Shown here: positions 25,523-34,352 of the stretch, piece by piece | Layout: each line of letters starts with the position of its first letter | How positions within the stretch are numbered: position 1 is the first letter of the stretch | Origin: Gammaproteobacteria bacterium | GTDB taxonomy: Bacteria; Pseudomonadota; Gammaproteobacteria; Xanthomonadales; Xanthomonadaceae | Assembly: GCA_026398715.1 (NCBI GenBank) | Contig: JAPLSI010000269.1 | Location: 1 to 34,352, forward strand | Reading direction: 5' to 3' | Length of the DNA: 34,352 nt | The notes under the pieces: model-generated | What the model was told of the DNA's origin: nothing | Databases searched by the model: none | What the model saw: only the letters and a program-made list of their open reading frames with translations | Translations under genes and position numbers: made by a program

Positions 25523-26140
25523 TCAGTCCGCGCAACGGCGCTTGTCGTATTCGGGCAGCCGGGTCGTGGAAGAACTCGATTCGCACAGCAGGCCGCGACC
25601 GAGTTGATCCACGTACAGGTTCAGCTTGTAGGCCATCTGGCCGGGCGGGCCGGCCAGGCTGATCGTGCCCTTGTCGGTGGCTTCGGTCAGCGCCGTGCGC
25701 TTGGGTTCGATGACCACCGGCTTGATGGACAGCAGGCTGGCCGTACCGCCGATGGTGATGCCGGTGACCGTCACGTTGTTCCACTCGGACTGGTCGGCCG
25801 GATAGCGCATCACGTCGCAGACATTGCTTGCAGGCGCGGCGCTCATGCAGTCGCACGTCGTGGCGTCGGCTTCGTCGGTGGTCGTGGCGGCCCCGAGGCA
25901 GAAGGCGCCGTTGGATCCGGTGCGCACGCCCACCTTCACCAGCTGGTCGCGCTTGACTGCCTCGAAGCGCGCCTCGTTCCAGAAGCTCAGCACCTGGTCG
26001 CCCGCGCCCCGGATGGCGGCCCGCTGCTTGAGGCCGGCAAACGACGGCACCGCCATGATGAAGAAGATGAACAGGACCGCTAGGGTCACCATCATCTCGA
26101 TCAGCGTGAATCCGGTACTGGGCTTGCGGCGCGGTAGCAT
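25523..26140 (-). CDS. fimT: FimT/GspH-like minor pilin
   Basis: A 205-residue pseudopilin of the GspH/FimT family. The type III signal PSTG-FTLIEMMVT has the Gly/Phe cleavage site and Glu at +5, followed by a hydrophobic helix (LAVLFIFFIMAVP) and the family segment QVLSFWNEARFEAVKRDQLV. Six cysteines are present in the exported domain, including CDCMSAAP. FimT-type proteins are minor pilus components, in some bacteria linked to DNA binding during transformation. It is the first gene of the minor-pilin operon and divergent from the 554-residue protein. Confidence 0.9.
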   Translation of the reverse strand: MLPRRKPSTGFTLIEMMVTLAVLFIFFIMAVPSFAGLKQRAAIRGAGDQVLSFWNEARFEAVKRDQLVKVGVRTGSNGAFCLGAATTTDEADATTCDCMSAAPASNVCDVMRYPADQSEWNNVTVTGITIGGTASLLSIKPVVIEPKRTALTEATDKGTISLAGPPGQMAYKLNLYVDQLGRGLLCESSSSTTRLPEYDKRRCAD

Positions 26141-26319
26141 GGGAACCCCTGGGACGGGCGGGCGTGTCTTCTGGCGTGGTTCCGCCTATGGGTACATCTT
26201 ATGAATCGCTGTTCTGGCCGCTATTCGTAGTTCTACCTAGGCCAGGCGCCGGTCCCGGTTGGCCGAGCCGGCGCTGTCTCGCGTAAACTTGGGCCTGCGT
26301 CACGTAAACGGAGCGCTGC
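26141..26319. promoter_or_regulatory. Divergent promoter region between fimT and the 554-aa protein gene
   Basis: This 179-bp gap is more AT-rich than its neighbours at about 26190-26240. It contains a GTAGTTCTAC palindrome (about 26227-26236) and, for the plus strand, a weak TTGGCC (26259-26264) and TAAACT (26284-26289) pair with 19-bp spacing, then a CGGAG ribosome-binding site. On the minus strand TAAGAT near 26203 is a possible fimT -10. None is strong. Confidence 0.35.
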
Positions 26320-27984
26320 ATGAGTCAAACCTACCGACTGCTCAGCGAAGGCATGCCCGGTGCCCGCGGCGCGGGCGCGTCCACTTTCCAGGCCGATGCG
26401 CGCAAGACCCGGCTTTGGGTGGCGGCCCTGCCGCGCGCCAATGCACTGGCCACGCAGCAGAGCCTGGACATGGCGCTGGACAGCCTGGCCGGTCAGCGGT
26501 TGGAAGGCTCGCAACGCTTGTCGGTACTCGAAGAACTTCGCTCGGCCATTGGTGAATCCATCGGCCTGCTCAAGCGGGAATATGCAGGCAGCGCACTTCC
26601 GCTGGCCGCATCGAAAGCTGCCGCAGCGCACCAGGTCGAGGCATTCCACATGGCGATGGGCCATGGCTACCGGATGGCCGCCGTCGAGATCTGCTCGCCT
26701 GCCGGCAATATCCCGATGCTTCGCAGCAGCAGCGTGGCCACTGCACTGGCGCGTTCGGCCTGGCATTACGTCCAGGCGCTTGCCGTGGCATGGCGGGTGT
26801 ACCGCGCGCCGTCGGCGGGGGCGTGGCAAGGCTTGCATCGCGTGCGCCATTTCGCCATCGAACATCGGCTCGATTCCCGCCCGATTGAAGATGAGCTGGC
26901 AGGCGGCCCGGTCGAGACCCGCATCCTGTATCTGCAGTCGCTGCTGATGGCCATCACCCATCCGCTGGCATTCAGCCAGGTCGAGCAGGACCTGTTGTGG
27001 CAATGCACGCGCGACTTTGCGGGAAGCTGCAATGTGTCGCGCACCCTGCCGGGCGACAACGCGCCGGTGGTGCCCGAAGACGCCGATCGCGGCCCGGGTC
27101 CGGCGGTGGCAGGCGAGCCCGCCAGCCAGTGGCTGGACATGAAGTCCTTCTGCATCGAAGTCGACGCCGCGCTGTCGCGCCAGGTGGATGGCTACGCCGA
27201 CCTCTCGCCGCCGCGGGGCAATGGCGTGCGCATGTCGGTCGAAATGCTGGAAAGACTGCGAAGGTCGTTCGGACTTTCCGCGGCGCGTTCGCACAAGCGC
27301 CTGCCTGCCAGCCATGTGCTGCGTACCGTGTTCGGGCTGAGCAGCCTGCACTTCTACCTGGCCGGGCAACGGGACTTCGAATCGTTCATGCGCCAGGCCT
27401 CGCAGCAGATCGTGCATATCATCGACCGTGCCTCCTGGGCAGGGGCGGGCACGGATGTATCGCGCGTGCCGGTGCACGAGGCGACGGTGCTCGACCAGAG
27501 CCTGGGCGGCTACCGGATGGCCTGGGCGCACGCCAGCCAGATTCGGGCCCGCGTGGGAGAACTCGTTGGCCTGACGATGGCCGATGCGGACGAATATCCG
27601 GAATGGATGCTGGGCGTGATCCGTTGGCTGCGTTATGAGGCCGATGGCGGCTTGTCGGCAGGCGTCGAACTCATCAGTCGTCGCACCGCCGCGGTCGGAC
27701 TTCGCGTGCATGGCAGCGACGGATTCACCCACGAACCCATCCGCGCGCTCGAGATGCGGTCGCTGGGGGATGAGGAAATCAATTTCCTGGCGCCCAATAC
27801 CCTCGATGCAGGCGCCACCCGCATCGAAGTCGTGCGCGACCTCGTCGCCGGCCAACAAAACGCGGCTCGCGTCGAGGAAATCCTCGCGGGCGTGGACGTA
27901 CTGCTGAACGCTGGCGATTACGCCCTGCTTCGGCCCCTGCGCGCGGACCTGGTGGCGGAAACCGAAGCCGGAGCCGTGCAGTGA
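26320..27984 (+). CDS. Unknown protein with PilZ-like C-terminal region
   Basis: A 554-residue soluble protein that I do not recognise over most of its length. The N-terminal two thirds are helical. From about residue 385 a beta-rich region contains DQSLGG (392-397, fitting DxSxxG), [20 protein letters not shown] and GVELISR, the order seen in PilZ-type domains; an RxxxR motif before it is not evident, so c-di-GMP binding is doubtful. It is divergent from the minor-pilin operon and its TGA overlaps the ispG start, implying co-transcription with ispG. A link to pilus control is inference from position. Confidence 0.7.
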   Translation: MSQTYRLLSEGMPGARGAGASTFQADARKTRLWVAALPRANALATQQSLDMALDSLAGQRLEGSQRLSVLEELRSAIGESIGLLKREYAGSALPLAASKAAAAHQVEAFHMAMGHGYRMAAVEICSPAGNIPMLRSSSVATALARSAWHYVQALAVAWRVYRAPSAGAWQGLHRVRHFAIEHRLDSRPIEDELAGGPVETRILYLQSLLMAITHPLAFSQVEQDLLWQCTRDFAGSCNVSRTLPGDNAPVVPEDADRGPGPAVAGEPASQWLDMKSFCIEVDAALSRQVDGYADLSPPRGNGVRMSVEMLERLRRSFGLSAARSHKRLPASHVLRTVFGLSSLHFYLAGQRDFESFMRQASQQIVHIIDRASWAGAGTDVSRVPVHEATVLDQSLGGYRMAWAHASQIRARVGELVGLTMADADEYPEWMLGVIRWLRYEADGGLSAGVELISRRTAAVGLRVHGSDGFTHEPIRALEMRSLGDEEINFLAPNTLDAGATRIEVVRDLVAGQQNAARVEEILAGVDVLLNAGDYALLRPLRADLVAETEAGAVQ

Positions 27985-29216
27985 CGACAGCAGTGGCGCA
28001 GCCGCGCCGGGCGACGCGCGAAGTCCTCATCGGCTCGGTGCGGGTCGGCGGCGGCAACCCGGTCGTGGTCCAGTCGATGACCAACACCGATACCGCCGAT
28101 GTCGCCAGCACCGTCAAGCAGGTGGCCGAGTTGTGGCGCGCCGGTTCGGAGCTGGTCCGCGTCACGGTGAACAATCCCGAGTCTGCGGCCGCCGTGCCCC
28201 GCATCGTCGAGAAGCTGGCGATGATGGGAATCACCGTCCCCATCGTCGGCGACTTCCACTACAACGGCCATCAACTGCTGACTGCTGAACCGGCCTGTGC
28301 CGAGGCGCTGGCAAAGTACCGCATCAATCCAGGCAACGTCGGCTTCGGCAAAAAGCGCGACAGCCAGTTCGGCGCCATCATCGAACTGGCGATTCGGTAT
28401 TCCAAGCCCGTGCGCATCGGCGTCAACTGGGGCTCGCTGGACCAGGCATTGGCGGCCCGCCTGATGGACGAGAACCATCTGCGCGACGAGCCCTGGGACG
28501 CGGGCAGGGTGCTTCGCGAGGCGTTGGTGCGATCGGCCATCGACTCTGCGGCGCAAGCCGTGGACATCGGCCTGCCCGCCAATCGCATCATCCTGTCGGC
28601 GAAAGTCAGCGGCGTGCAGGAGCTGATTGCGGTCTATCGCGACCTTGCGGCGCGCAGCGATTTCCCCTTGCACCTGGGGCTGACTGAAGCTGGCATGGGC
28701 AGCAAGGGCATCGTCGCGTCCGCGGCGGCATTGGCCGTGCTGATGCAGGAAGGCATCGGCGACACCATCCGCATTTCGCTGACGCCCGAACCGGGCGGGT
28801 CGAGGACGCAGGAAGTGATCGTCGCGCAGGAACTGCTGCAGACGCTCGGCCTGCGTGCGTTCACGCCGCTCGTGACCGCGTGCCCCGGCTGCGGCCGGAC
28901 CACGTCGGAATTCTTCCAGGAGCTGGCGCAAACCGTGCAGGAACACGTGCGCGACCGCATGCCGATGTGGAAGGTCAGCCATCCCGGCGCCGAGCACCTG
29001 ACCCTGGCCGTGATGGGCTGCGTGGTGAATGGTCCGGGCGAGTCGCGCCACGCGAACATCGGCATCTCCCTGCCGGGCACGGGTGAAGCGCCGGCTGCGC
29101 CCGTCTTCATCGACGGGCAGAAGTCGGTTACCTTGCGCGGCGACAACATCGCGCAGGAATTCGTCGCGCTGATAGACGACTACGTGGAAAGAAAGTACTC
29201 GCGCGCCGGTGACTAG
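27981..29216 (+). CDS. ispG: 4-hydroxy-3-methylbut-2-en-1-yl diphosphate synthase
   Basis: Iron-sulfur enzyme of the methylerythritol phosphate pathway, reducing MEcPP to HMBPP for isoprenoids. The 411 residues are full length. Cluster ligands are Cys301 and Cys304 (TACPGCGRT) and Cys347 ([10 protein letters not shown]), with Glu354 as the fourth ligand by family pattern. The N-terminal TIM-barrel contains VQSMTNTDT (30-38) and VGDFHYNGH (89-97). The start is a GTG at 27981 whose GTGA overlaps the preceding stop; the next GTG/ATG would cut the family N-terminus. The PAP2 gene overlaps its end by 8 bases. Confidence 0.97.
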   Translation: MTTAVAQPRRATREVLIGSVRVGGGNPVVVQSMTNTDTADVASTVKQVAELWRAGSELVRVTVNNPESAAAVPRIVEKLAMMGITVPIVGDFHYNGHQLLTAEPACAEALAKYRINPGNVGFGKKRDSQFGAIIELAIRYSKPVRIGVNWGSLDQALAARLMDENHLRDEPWDAGRVLREALVRSAIDSAAQAVDIGLPANRIILSAKVSGVQELIAVYRDLAARSDFPLHLGLTEAGMGSKGIVASAAALAVLMQEGIGDTIRISLTPEPGGSRTQEVIVAQELLQTLGLRAFTPLVTACPGCGRTTSEFFQELAQTVQEHVRDRMPMWKVSHPGAEHLTLAVMGCVVNGPGESRHANIGISLPGTGEAPAAPVFIDGQKSVTLRGDNIAQEFVALIDDYVERKYSRAGD

Positions 29217-29958
29217 CCGGGCGCCCGGCAAGCGTGCACCGTCGCCGCTTGCCACCGTCGTGGGCGAGCTGGGCTACGGCCTGGACTTCATCCGCCGGCA
29301 TCCATGGCGACTGCTGTTGCCCTTCGTGGGCGTTCTGCTGCCGCTGTGGGCCTTCGCCGGGCTTGCCACCGAGCTGCGCGAAGACGGATTCCTGTTCTTC
29401 GACATACCCGTGATGGTCTTCCTTCACCAGTGGACGTCGCCGCGAATCGATGCCTTCTTCAGCGTGGTTTCGCGAATCGGCTACCTGTGGGGCGTGGTGC
29501 CCGCCAACGTGCTGATCCTGCTTTGGCTGGTGGTGCGGCGACGCCATCGCGATGGCTTGTTCTTCGGCCTGGCGGTGCTGGGCTCGGCGGCACTGAACCT
29601 GGCCGCCAAGAATTATTTCGCACGGGTGCGGCCGGAACTGTGGCTGTCGATCGCACCCGAGCACAGTTACAGCTTTCCCAGCGGCCATGCGATGGGATCG
29701 GTGACGCTGGGAGTGGCAGTGACCTTGTTGTGCTGGCGCTCCCACTGGCGCTGGCCGGTGTTCGCCGGCGCTTCGATCTTCATCGCGCTGGTGGGCCTGT
29801 CGCGAGTCTACCTGGGCGTGCATTACCCCTCGGACATACTGGCGGGTTGGGCCGCCGGCACGGGCTGGGTCGTTGCGATGTACCACCTGGTCGCGCGCGA
29901 AGCCCCGCCGCCCAAGCCCACCACCGGTGCGGCGGAAGACCTGATCGGGCGCCAGTAG
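29209..29958 (+). CDS. PAP2-family membrane phosphatase
   Basis: A 249-residue integral membrane protein with the three phosphatase motifs of the PAP2 superfamily: KNYFARVRP (134-142), PSGH (157-160) and [12 protein letters not shown] (198-209, with His205 and Asp209). About six transmembrane helices are visible. Substrates could be undecaprenyl pyrophosphate or phosphatidate-type lipids. Translational coupling to ispG, which feeds isoprenoid synthesis, makes a prenyl-diphosphate substrate attractive but unproven. The start is GTG at 29209, overlapping the ispG stop by 8 bases; no upstream alternative fits. Confidence 0.92.
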   Translation: MTSRAPGKRAPSPLATVVGELGYGLDFIRRHPWRLLLPFVGVLLPLWAFAGLATELREDGFLFFDIPVMVFLHQWTSPRIDAFFSVVSRIGYLWGVVPANVLILLWLVVRRRHRDGLFFGLAVLGSAALNLAAKNYFARVRPELWLSIAPEHSYSFPSGHAMGSVTLGVAVTLLCWRSHWRWPVFAGASIFIALVGLSRVYLGVHYPSDILAGWAAGTGWVVAMYHLVAREAPPPKPTTGAAEDLIGRQ

Positions 29959-29965
29959 TTCGCGA

Positions 29966-30892
29966 TCAGCGTTGCAGGGTTTCCGGGTTGATTTCCGGGT
30001 CGGTCACTGCGCGTCGGGCCAGGCGCGCTTCGCGATGCGCGATGTACACGTTCGAACCAAAGATGATCGCCGCGCCTGCGACGGTCCAGCGGTCCACGCT
30101 TTCGCCGAACAGGAAATAGCCGAAGCCGCCGACCACCAGCACCTGCAGGAAGCTGATCGGCGTCAGCAACGAGGCATCGGCCAGCGTCAGCGCCCGGGTC
30201 CAGCACATGTGCGCCGTGGTCCCCAGGAAGCCCGACAGCACGATCCACAGCCAGGTCATGCCGGTCGGATGGGTCCAGTAGAAAAGCGCGGGCACCAGCG
30301 ACAGGGGAACCCAGATCATCGTTGTGTAGATGACGATGGCGTCGGCCTTTTCCGTGCGCGACAGGAACTTGATGCTGATCGCGACGCTGGCGCTCATCAC
30401 GGCCGCCAGCACGGCGACCAGGCTGGCGAAGTTGAAGCTGTCGGTGCCCGGGTGCATCAGCACGAGCACGCCGAGGAAGCCGATGATCACCGCTGTCCAG
30501 CGCCGGGCGCGCACGACTTCGCCCAACACGAACACGGCGCCGATGGTGACGAAGATGGGCGTGGAATAGGACAGCGCGACCGCTTGCGCCAGCGGCAGGT
30601 GCACGATGGCCCAGAAGCCGGCAAGCATGGACACGATGCCGATGCAGCAGCGCAGGAAGTAGAGCGACAGCTTGTCGGTGCGCAGGATGCCCCAGCCATG
30701 CCGGTACAACAGCGGCAGCGTGAACACGAATCCGAACAGGTTGCGGAAGAAGGCAATTTCGAACGGATGCAACTGCGACGAGGCCAGGCGGATGCAGACC
30801 GCCATTGCGCCGAACAATACCGTGCTGGCGACCATGAACATGACGGCCCGGGGCACGTCATCCACGCGTCGAATGGCCGGGGTGACGGTCAC
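29966..30892 (-). CDS. EamA/DMT-family transporter
   Basis: A 308-residue inner-membrane protein with about ten helices arranged as two EamA repeats (roughly 17-146 and 160-295). Family features include the FFRNLFGFVFTLP stretch in the first repeat and the ALSYSTPIFVTIGAVFVLGE segment, mirrored by ASLLTPISFLQVLVVGGFGYFLFGE in the second. Such proteins export amino acids, nucleotides or drugs; the substrate is not predictable here. The start is a GTG whose first bases overlap the murB stop (GTGA). It is the last gene of the pyrD-murB operon and convergent with the PAP2 gene. Confidence 0.9.
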   Translation of the reverse strand: MTVTPAIRRVDDVPRAVMFMVASTVLFGAMAVCIRLASSQLHPFEIAFFRNLFGFVFTLPLLYRHGWGILRTDKLSLYFLRCCIGIVSMLAGFWAIVHLPLAQAVALSYSTPIFVTIGAVFVLGEVVRARRWTAVIIGFLGVLVLMHPGTDSFNFASLVAVLAAVMSASVAISIKFLSRTEKADAIVIYTTMIWVPLSLVPALFYWTHPTGMTWLWIVLSGFLGTTAHMCWTRALTLADASLLTPISFLQVLVVGGFGYFLFGESVDRWTVAGAAIIFGSNVYIAHREARLARRAVTDPEINPETLQR

Positions 30893-31932
30893 CGCTGCCA
30901 GCGTGCCCCGATGAGGCGGGGTTCCGGTTCCAGGCCCACGCCGAACTGTTCCTGTACCGAATCGGCAACCCGATGCGCCAGCGACAACAACTGCTCGCCG
31001 GTCGCGTTGCCGTGGTTGACCAGCACCAGCGCGTGTTGTGCCGCGATGCCGGCATCACCCTCGCGGAAACCTTTCCAGCCTGCTTTTTCGATCAGCCAGG
31101 CGGCCGATACCTTGCGCAGTTCCGGGCTTGCCGCGGGAAACACGGGCAATTGCGGATGCGCGTCCTTCAGCGCGTCGGCCTGCGTAACGGCCAACACCGG
31201 ATTCTTGAAGAAACTGCCGGCGTTGCCCAGCAGCGCCGGGTTTGGCAGTTTGCGCGTGCGGATGCGGCTGATGGCTTCGGCCACGTGCGAGGCGCGGGGC
31301 GTGTCCACGCCCATGGCTGCGAGTTCTTCGCGCACGCCGGCGTAATCGAGCTTGAGTTCGCGTTGCCGCGGCAGCCGGAATTCGACGGCCGTGATCACCC
31401 ATTGGTCGAGGTCGGCCTTGAAGCGACTGTCCCGATAAGCGAATTCGCAGTCGGCATGCGCCACGCGCTTGATCTGCCCGGTGCCGCGGTGGAAGGCTTC
31501 CACCGTTTCGATGAACTCACCGACTTCGACGCCGTAGGCGCCGATGTTCTGGATCGGGCTCGCGCCCACGGTGCCTGGGATGAGCGCGGTGTTTTCCAGG
31601 CCGCACAGGCCGCGGCCCAGGGTCCAGGTCACCAGGTCGTTCCAGGACAGCCCGGCTTCCGCGCGGACCAGTGCATGCGCGCCGTCGTCCTCCACGATAT
31701 GCACTTTGGCCATCGTCAGGCAGACCACCACGCCCGGGAAATCGGCAGCGAACAACAGGTTGCTGCCTTCGCCCAGCACCATCACCGGGCCCTCGCGCAG
31801 CATCGCGAAATCGAACAGTTCCGGCAGCGCCTCGCTGCGCGTCACGTCGGCCATCATCGCGGCGCGGGCGGCAACGTGGAAGGTATTGCGGCCGGCCAGC
31901 GAAACGTTCTCGGCCAGCTGGTATCCGCTCAC
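30889..31932 (-). CDS. murB: UDP-N-acetylenolpyruvoylglucosamine reductase
   Basis: FAD enzyme that reduces UDP-GlcNAc-enolpyruvate to UDP-MurNAc with NADPH, in the cytosolic part of peptidoglycan synthesis. The 347-residue protein is the type I (E. coli-like) form. FAD-binding marks are VLGEGSNLL (52-60) and [17 protein letters not shown]; the catalytic serine is in NAGSFFKNP and the C-terminal [12 protein letters not shown] segment is present. I chose the GTG at 31932, which overlaps the pyrD stop (GTGA) and gives the family N-terminus; an ATG 13 codons upstream lies inside pyrD. Confidence 0.96.
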   Translation of the reverse strand: MSGYQLAENVSLAGRNTFHVAARAAMMADVTRSEALPELFDFAMLREGPVMVLGEGSNLLFAADFPGVVVCLTMAKVHIVEDDGAHALVRAEAGLSWNDLVTWTLGRGLCGLENTALIPGTVGASPIQNIGAYGVEVGEFIETVEAFHRGTGQIKRVAHADCEFAYRDSRFKADLDQWVITAVEFRLPRQRELKLDYAGVREELAAMGVDTPRASHVAEAISRIRTRKLPNPALLGNAGSFFKNPVLAVTQADALKDAHPQLPVFPAASPELRKVSAAWLIEKAGWKGFREGDAGIAAQHALVLVNHGNATGEQLLSLAHRVADSVQEQFGVGLEPEPRLIGARWQR

Positions 31933-32957
31933 GCAACTCCCTCGCGCAGTCGGCGGATCGAGCCCACGCATTCACCGATAAGCTCCGGCCCGCGATAGAT
32001 CATGCCGGTGTAGAACTGCACCATGCGCGCGCCCGCGGCGATCTTGCCGGCCGCATCGGCGCCGCTGAGGATGCCGCCGACGCCGATCAGCGGGATGCTG
32101 TCGTCCAGCCGCAGGCGAAGTTTCCGCAACACGGTGGTGGACCGCGCGTACAGGGGTTGGCCCGACAGGCCGCCCGATTCGCCCGCACGGGGATGGCCCT
32201 GGATCTCGCTGCGGTCCAGCGTCGTGTTGCCGATGATCACGCCGTCGATGCGCGCCGCGTTCAGCACGCTGGCCATGCCGTTGATTTCATCGTCGGAAAG
32301 ATCCGGCGCCACCTTCACCAGCATCGGCGTGCGCCGGCCGTGCTGGCTGGCGAGGCGTTCCTGGGCTTCACGCAGCGTGCCGATGAAGCGTCGCAGTGTT
32401 TCTTCTTCCTGCAGGCCGCTCGTGTTGGGCGAGGAGATATTCACCGTGATGTAGTCGGCCAGCGCGAAGACGCGTTCCATGCAATGGATGTAGTCGTCGG
32501 ACGCCTTGTCGTTGGGCGTGTCCTTGTTCTTGCCGATATTGATGCCGAGGATGCCGTTGCGCTTGGCCTTCTCGACATTGCGCACCAGGGCGTCCACGCC
32601 CAGGTTGTTGAAGCCCAGGCGATTGATGACGGCCTGGTGTTCGGGCAGGCGGAACATGCGTGGCTTCGGGTTGCCCGGCTGCGGGCGCGGCGTGGTGGTG
32701 CCAATTTCGACGAAGCCAAAGCCCAGCGCCATCAGCGCGTCGATGTGCTCGCCGTTCTTGTCCAGGCCTGCGGCGCAGCCCACCGGGTTGGGGAAATCCA
32801 CGCCGAACACCCGCGTCTTCAAGGGCGCGGGGCGCATCGCAAGCAGCGGATTCAGGCCGCTGCGGTAAGCGGCCTCGATGGCGTGCAGCCCCAGGCCATG
32901 GGCCCGTTCCGCATCGATGCGGAACAGGAACTGCCGGGCGAGGGGATAGATCGGCAT
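31929..32957 (-). CDS. pyrD: Dihydroorotate dehydrogenase (quinone), class 2
   Basis: FMN enzyme of pyrimidine synthesis, oxidising dihydroorotate with ubiquinone at the inner membrane. The 342-residue protein has the class 2 N-terminal membrane-binding helices ([20 protein letters not shown]), the [14 protein letters not shown] stretch, the active-site serine in [11 protein letters not shown] and the FMN-phosphate loops GVGGILSG and [10 protein letters not shown]. The start is 3 bp after the DUF4190-type gene and murB overlaps its stop, so it belongs to an operon running from the aldehyde dehydrogenase to the EamA gene. Confidence 0.97.
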   Translation of the reverse strand: MPIYPLARQFLFRIDAERAHGLGLHAIEAAYRSGLNPLLAMRPAPLKTRVFGVDFPNPVGCAAGLDKNGEHIDALMALGFGFVEIGTTTPRPQPGNPKPRMFRLPEHQAVINRLGFNNLGVDALVRNVEKAKRNGILGINIGKNKDTPNDKASDDYIHCMERVFALADYITVNISSPNTSGLQEEETLRRFIGTLREAQERLASQHGRRTPMLVKVAPDLSDDEINGMASVLNAARIDGVIIGNTTLDRSEIQGHPRAGESGGLSGQPLYARSTTVLRKLRLRLDDSIPLIGVGGILSGADAAGKIAAGARMVQFYTGMIYRGPELIGECVGSIRRLREGVA

Positions 32958-32960
32958 GTT

Positions 32961-33260
32961 CTAGTTGAGCTGGCCGTTCATGCCCAGCCAACCCAGCAAT
33001 ACCGCCAGGCCACCGAAGAAAAGCAGGATCAGCATCAGCCCGATGAAGCTGATCACCACCATCGCGTAACCGAGCACCAGGCCGGCCACGGCCAGGCCGT
33101 CGCCTTCCATGGTGCCGGCGCTGCGCCGGATCTCGGCACGGGCCATGTGGCCGGTGACGATGGCCACCAGGCTGGCGACCCAGGGCAGGATGGTCCAGCC
33201 AAGGATTCCCGAGACCAGGCTGATGATGGCGAGGTTGCTGGTGCGGATGGTCGTATTCAT
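32961..33260 (-). CDS. DUF4190-like small membrane protein
   Basis: A 99-residue protein with two hydrophobic segments (about 8-36 and 56-92), and between them the GHMARAEIRRS and GLAVAGLVLGY motifs typical of DUF4190-type proteins. It should span the inner membrane, with no known function. It is 30 bp after the aldehyde dehydrogenase gene and 3 bp before pyrD. Confidence 0.85.
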   Translation of the reverse strand: MNTTIRTSNLAIISLVSGILGWTILPWVASLVAIVTGHMARAEIRRSAGTMEGDGLAVAGLVLGYAMVVISFIGLMLILLFFGGLAVLLGWLGMNGQLN

Positions 33261-33290
33261 CGCTGGCTCCGGTTGGTGTTGCGTGGACGC

Positions 33291-34352
33291 TTACAGGTCG
33301 AACTTGATTCCCTGCGCCAGCGGCAGCGCATCGGAATAGTTGATCGTGTTGGTTTGCCGGCGCATGTAGACCTTCCACGCGTCGGAACCCGATTCGCGGC
33401 CACCGCCGGTTTCCTTCTCGCCGCCGAACGCGCCACCGATCTCGGCGCCCGAGGTGCCGATGTTGACGTTGGCGATGCCGCAGTCGGAGCCGGCCGCACT
33501 CAGGAATTTTTCCGCCGAGCGCAGGTCGCGGGTGAAGATGGACGACGACAGGCCCTGCGGAACCGCGTTCTGCATGTCCAGCGCCTGGTCCAGCGTCTTG
33601 TAGGGGATGACATACAGGATCGGCGCGAAGGTTTCGGTCTGCACGACCTCGTGGCTGTTGGGCACGCCGGTGATGATGGTCGGCAACACGAAGTTGCCCT
33701 TGCCCTCGATGGCCGAACCGCCAGTGCGCACGGTGCCGCCCGCGGCGCGTGCCTTGTCGATGGCGGCGAGGAATTGCTGCACGGCGGCCTGGCTGTTGAG
33801 CGGGCCCATCAGGGTGGTGGCCTGGGTCGGGTCGCCGATCTTGGTCTCGACCTGCTTGTAGGCCTTCACCAGGGTTTCGAGCACGCTGTCGAAGATGCTT
33901 TCCTGCACGAACACGCGGCGCGTGGTGGTGCAGCGCTGGCCGGCGGTGCCGACCGCGCCGAACACGATGGCCGGGATGGCCAGCTTCATGTCCGCGCTTT
34001 CTTCCACGATGATGGCGTTGTTGCCGCCCAGTTCCAGCAACGATCGGCCGAGGCGCTGCGCCACGCGCTCACCGACGATGCGGCCGACGTGGGTTGAGCC
34101 GGTGAAGCTGATCAGCGGCACGCGCTTGTCGTCCACGAAGTTGGCAGCCAGTTCGGTGCCGGCGTCGTTGAACAGGAAGAAGATGTCCGGGAAGCCGCCG
34201 GCCCTGAGGGCCTCATTGCAGATGCGCAGCGACGCGATAGCCGACAGCGGCGTCTTGGGCGAGGGCTTCCAGATGCAGATATCGCCGCAGACGCCGGCCA
34301 GGAAGGCATTCCAGGCCCAGACGGCGACCGGGAAATTGAAGGCGCTGATGAT
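33291..34352 (-). CDS. amaB: Family 7 aldehyde dehydrogenase (AmaB/ALDH7A1 type), N-terminus outside window
   Basis: The 353 visible residues are the C-terminal two thirds or more of an NAD-dependent aldehyde dehydrogenase; the frame is open at the right edge. Class marks are the [14 protein letters not shown] oxyanion region at the edge, Glu in [12 protein letters not shown] (fragment residue 107) and the catalytic Cys in [12 protein letters not shown] (141). The LELGGNNA and TAGQRCTT wording and the [18 protein letters not shown] segment near the C-terminus are characteristic of ALDH7, the alpha-aminoadipate semialdehyde / piperideine-6-carboxylate dehydrogenase of lysine breakdown. Exact substrate is inferred from family. 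The stop is 30 bp before the DUF4190-like gene. Confidence 0.92.
   Translation of the reverse strand: MISAFNFPVAVWAWNAFLAGVCGDICIWKPSPKTPLSAIASLRICNEALRAGGFPDIFFLFNDAGTELAANFVDDKRVPLISFTGSTHVGRIVGERVAQRLGRSLLELGGNNAIIVEESADMKLAIPAIVFGAVGTAGQRCTTTRRVFVQESIFDSVLETLVKAYKQVETKIGDPTQATTLMGPLNSQAAVQQFLAAIDKARAAGGTVRTGGSAIEGKGNFVLPTIITGVPNSHEVVQTETFAPILYVIPYKTLDQALDMQNAVPQGLSSSIFTRDLRSAEKFLSAAGSDCGIANVNIGTSGAEIGGAFGGEKETGGGRESGSDAWKVYMRRQTNTINYSDALPLAQGIKFDL

Noticed and set aside
26233..27858. 541-codon frame antisense to the 554-residue protein
   Set aside because: The plus-strand frame has normal protein-like composition, a ribosome-binding site and overlap with ispG; the antisense frame has none of these.
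27918..29255. 445-codon frame antisense to ispG
   Set aside because: ispG is complete with all ligands; the antisense frame shows no motif.
31671..34097. 808-codon open frame antisense across murB, pyrD and the aldehyde dehydrogenase
   Set aside because: It spans three clear genes and reads as low-complexity Gln/His/Arg/Ala sequence, typical of antisense frames in high-GC genomes.

Overview
This 34.4 kb window is GC-rich, densely packed chromosomal DNA from a gammaproteobacterium. Gene content points to the Xanthomonadales/Lysobacterales: a kynurenine-type 3-hydroxyanthranilate pathway, rpsF-rpsR-rplI followed by dnaB and alr, long-tailed minor pilins, and a YfbK-like VWA lipoprotein next to an ECF sigma factor. 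The genus cannot be fixed from the sequence alone. There is no sign of phage, integrase, transposase, CRISPR, rRNA or tRNA; the window is core and family-specific chromosome.

Layout. (1) 1-8160, minus strand: a tight gene string running asnS, two small unknown proteins, a short-chain dehydrogenase, a PilZ protein, 2-aminomuconate-semialdehyde dehydrogenase, beta-carbonic anhydrase, a RidA-type 2-aminomuconate deaminase, 3-hydroxyanthranilate dioxygenase, ACMS decarboxylase and kynureninase (cut by the left edge). Nearly all junctions overlap or are 1-4 bp apart. It encodes the lower kynurenine route from 3-hydroxykynurenine to 2-oxo-hexenedioate-type products; the decarboxylase diverts ACMS away from quinolinate/NAD. 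(2) 8286-9981, plus strand: an IscA-type protein, then ribosomal proteins bS6, bS18 and bL9, closed by a clear terminator. (3) 9982-10682: a 700 bp gene-free stretch holding two inverted copies of a large foldback repeat and a perfect DnaA box. (4) 10683-13157, plus: dnaB and alr. (5) 13190-18778, minus: a likely envelope-stress unit transcribed as VWA lipoprotein, ECF sigma factor, single-pass anti-sigma-like protein, YigZ and an ABC exporter. (6) 18848-26140, minus: a minor-pilin operon (fimT, pilW, an oversized pilX and an oversized pilV) followed by xseA. (7) 26320-29958, plus: a 554-aa protein with a PilZ-like C-terminal region, ispG and a PAP2 phosphatase. (8) 29966-34352, minus: an EamA transporter, murB, pyrD, a DUF4190 membrane protein and a family-7 aldehyde dehydrogenase cut by the right edge.

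Most notable: a 21-residue peptide shared by the VWA lipoprotein and the anti-sigma-like protein; an 861-residue PilV-like pilin with a Cys/His cluster; a carbonic anhydrase, a PilZ protein and an SDR lacking the usual catalytic Tyr/Lys inside the kynurenine operon; and a foldback repeat upstream of dnaB whose 32-bp closing stem differs only by G.U-compatible changes. c-di-GMP-type (PilZ) domains occur in two separate contexts. All functional statements are inferred from sequence read by eye; no search was run.
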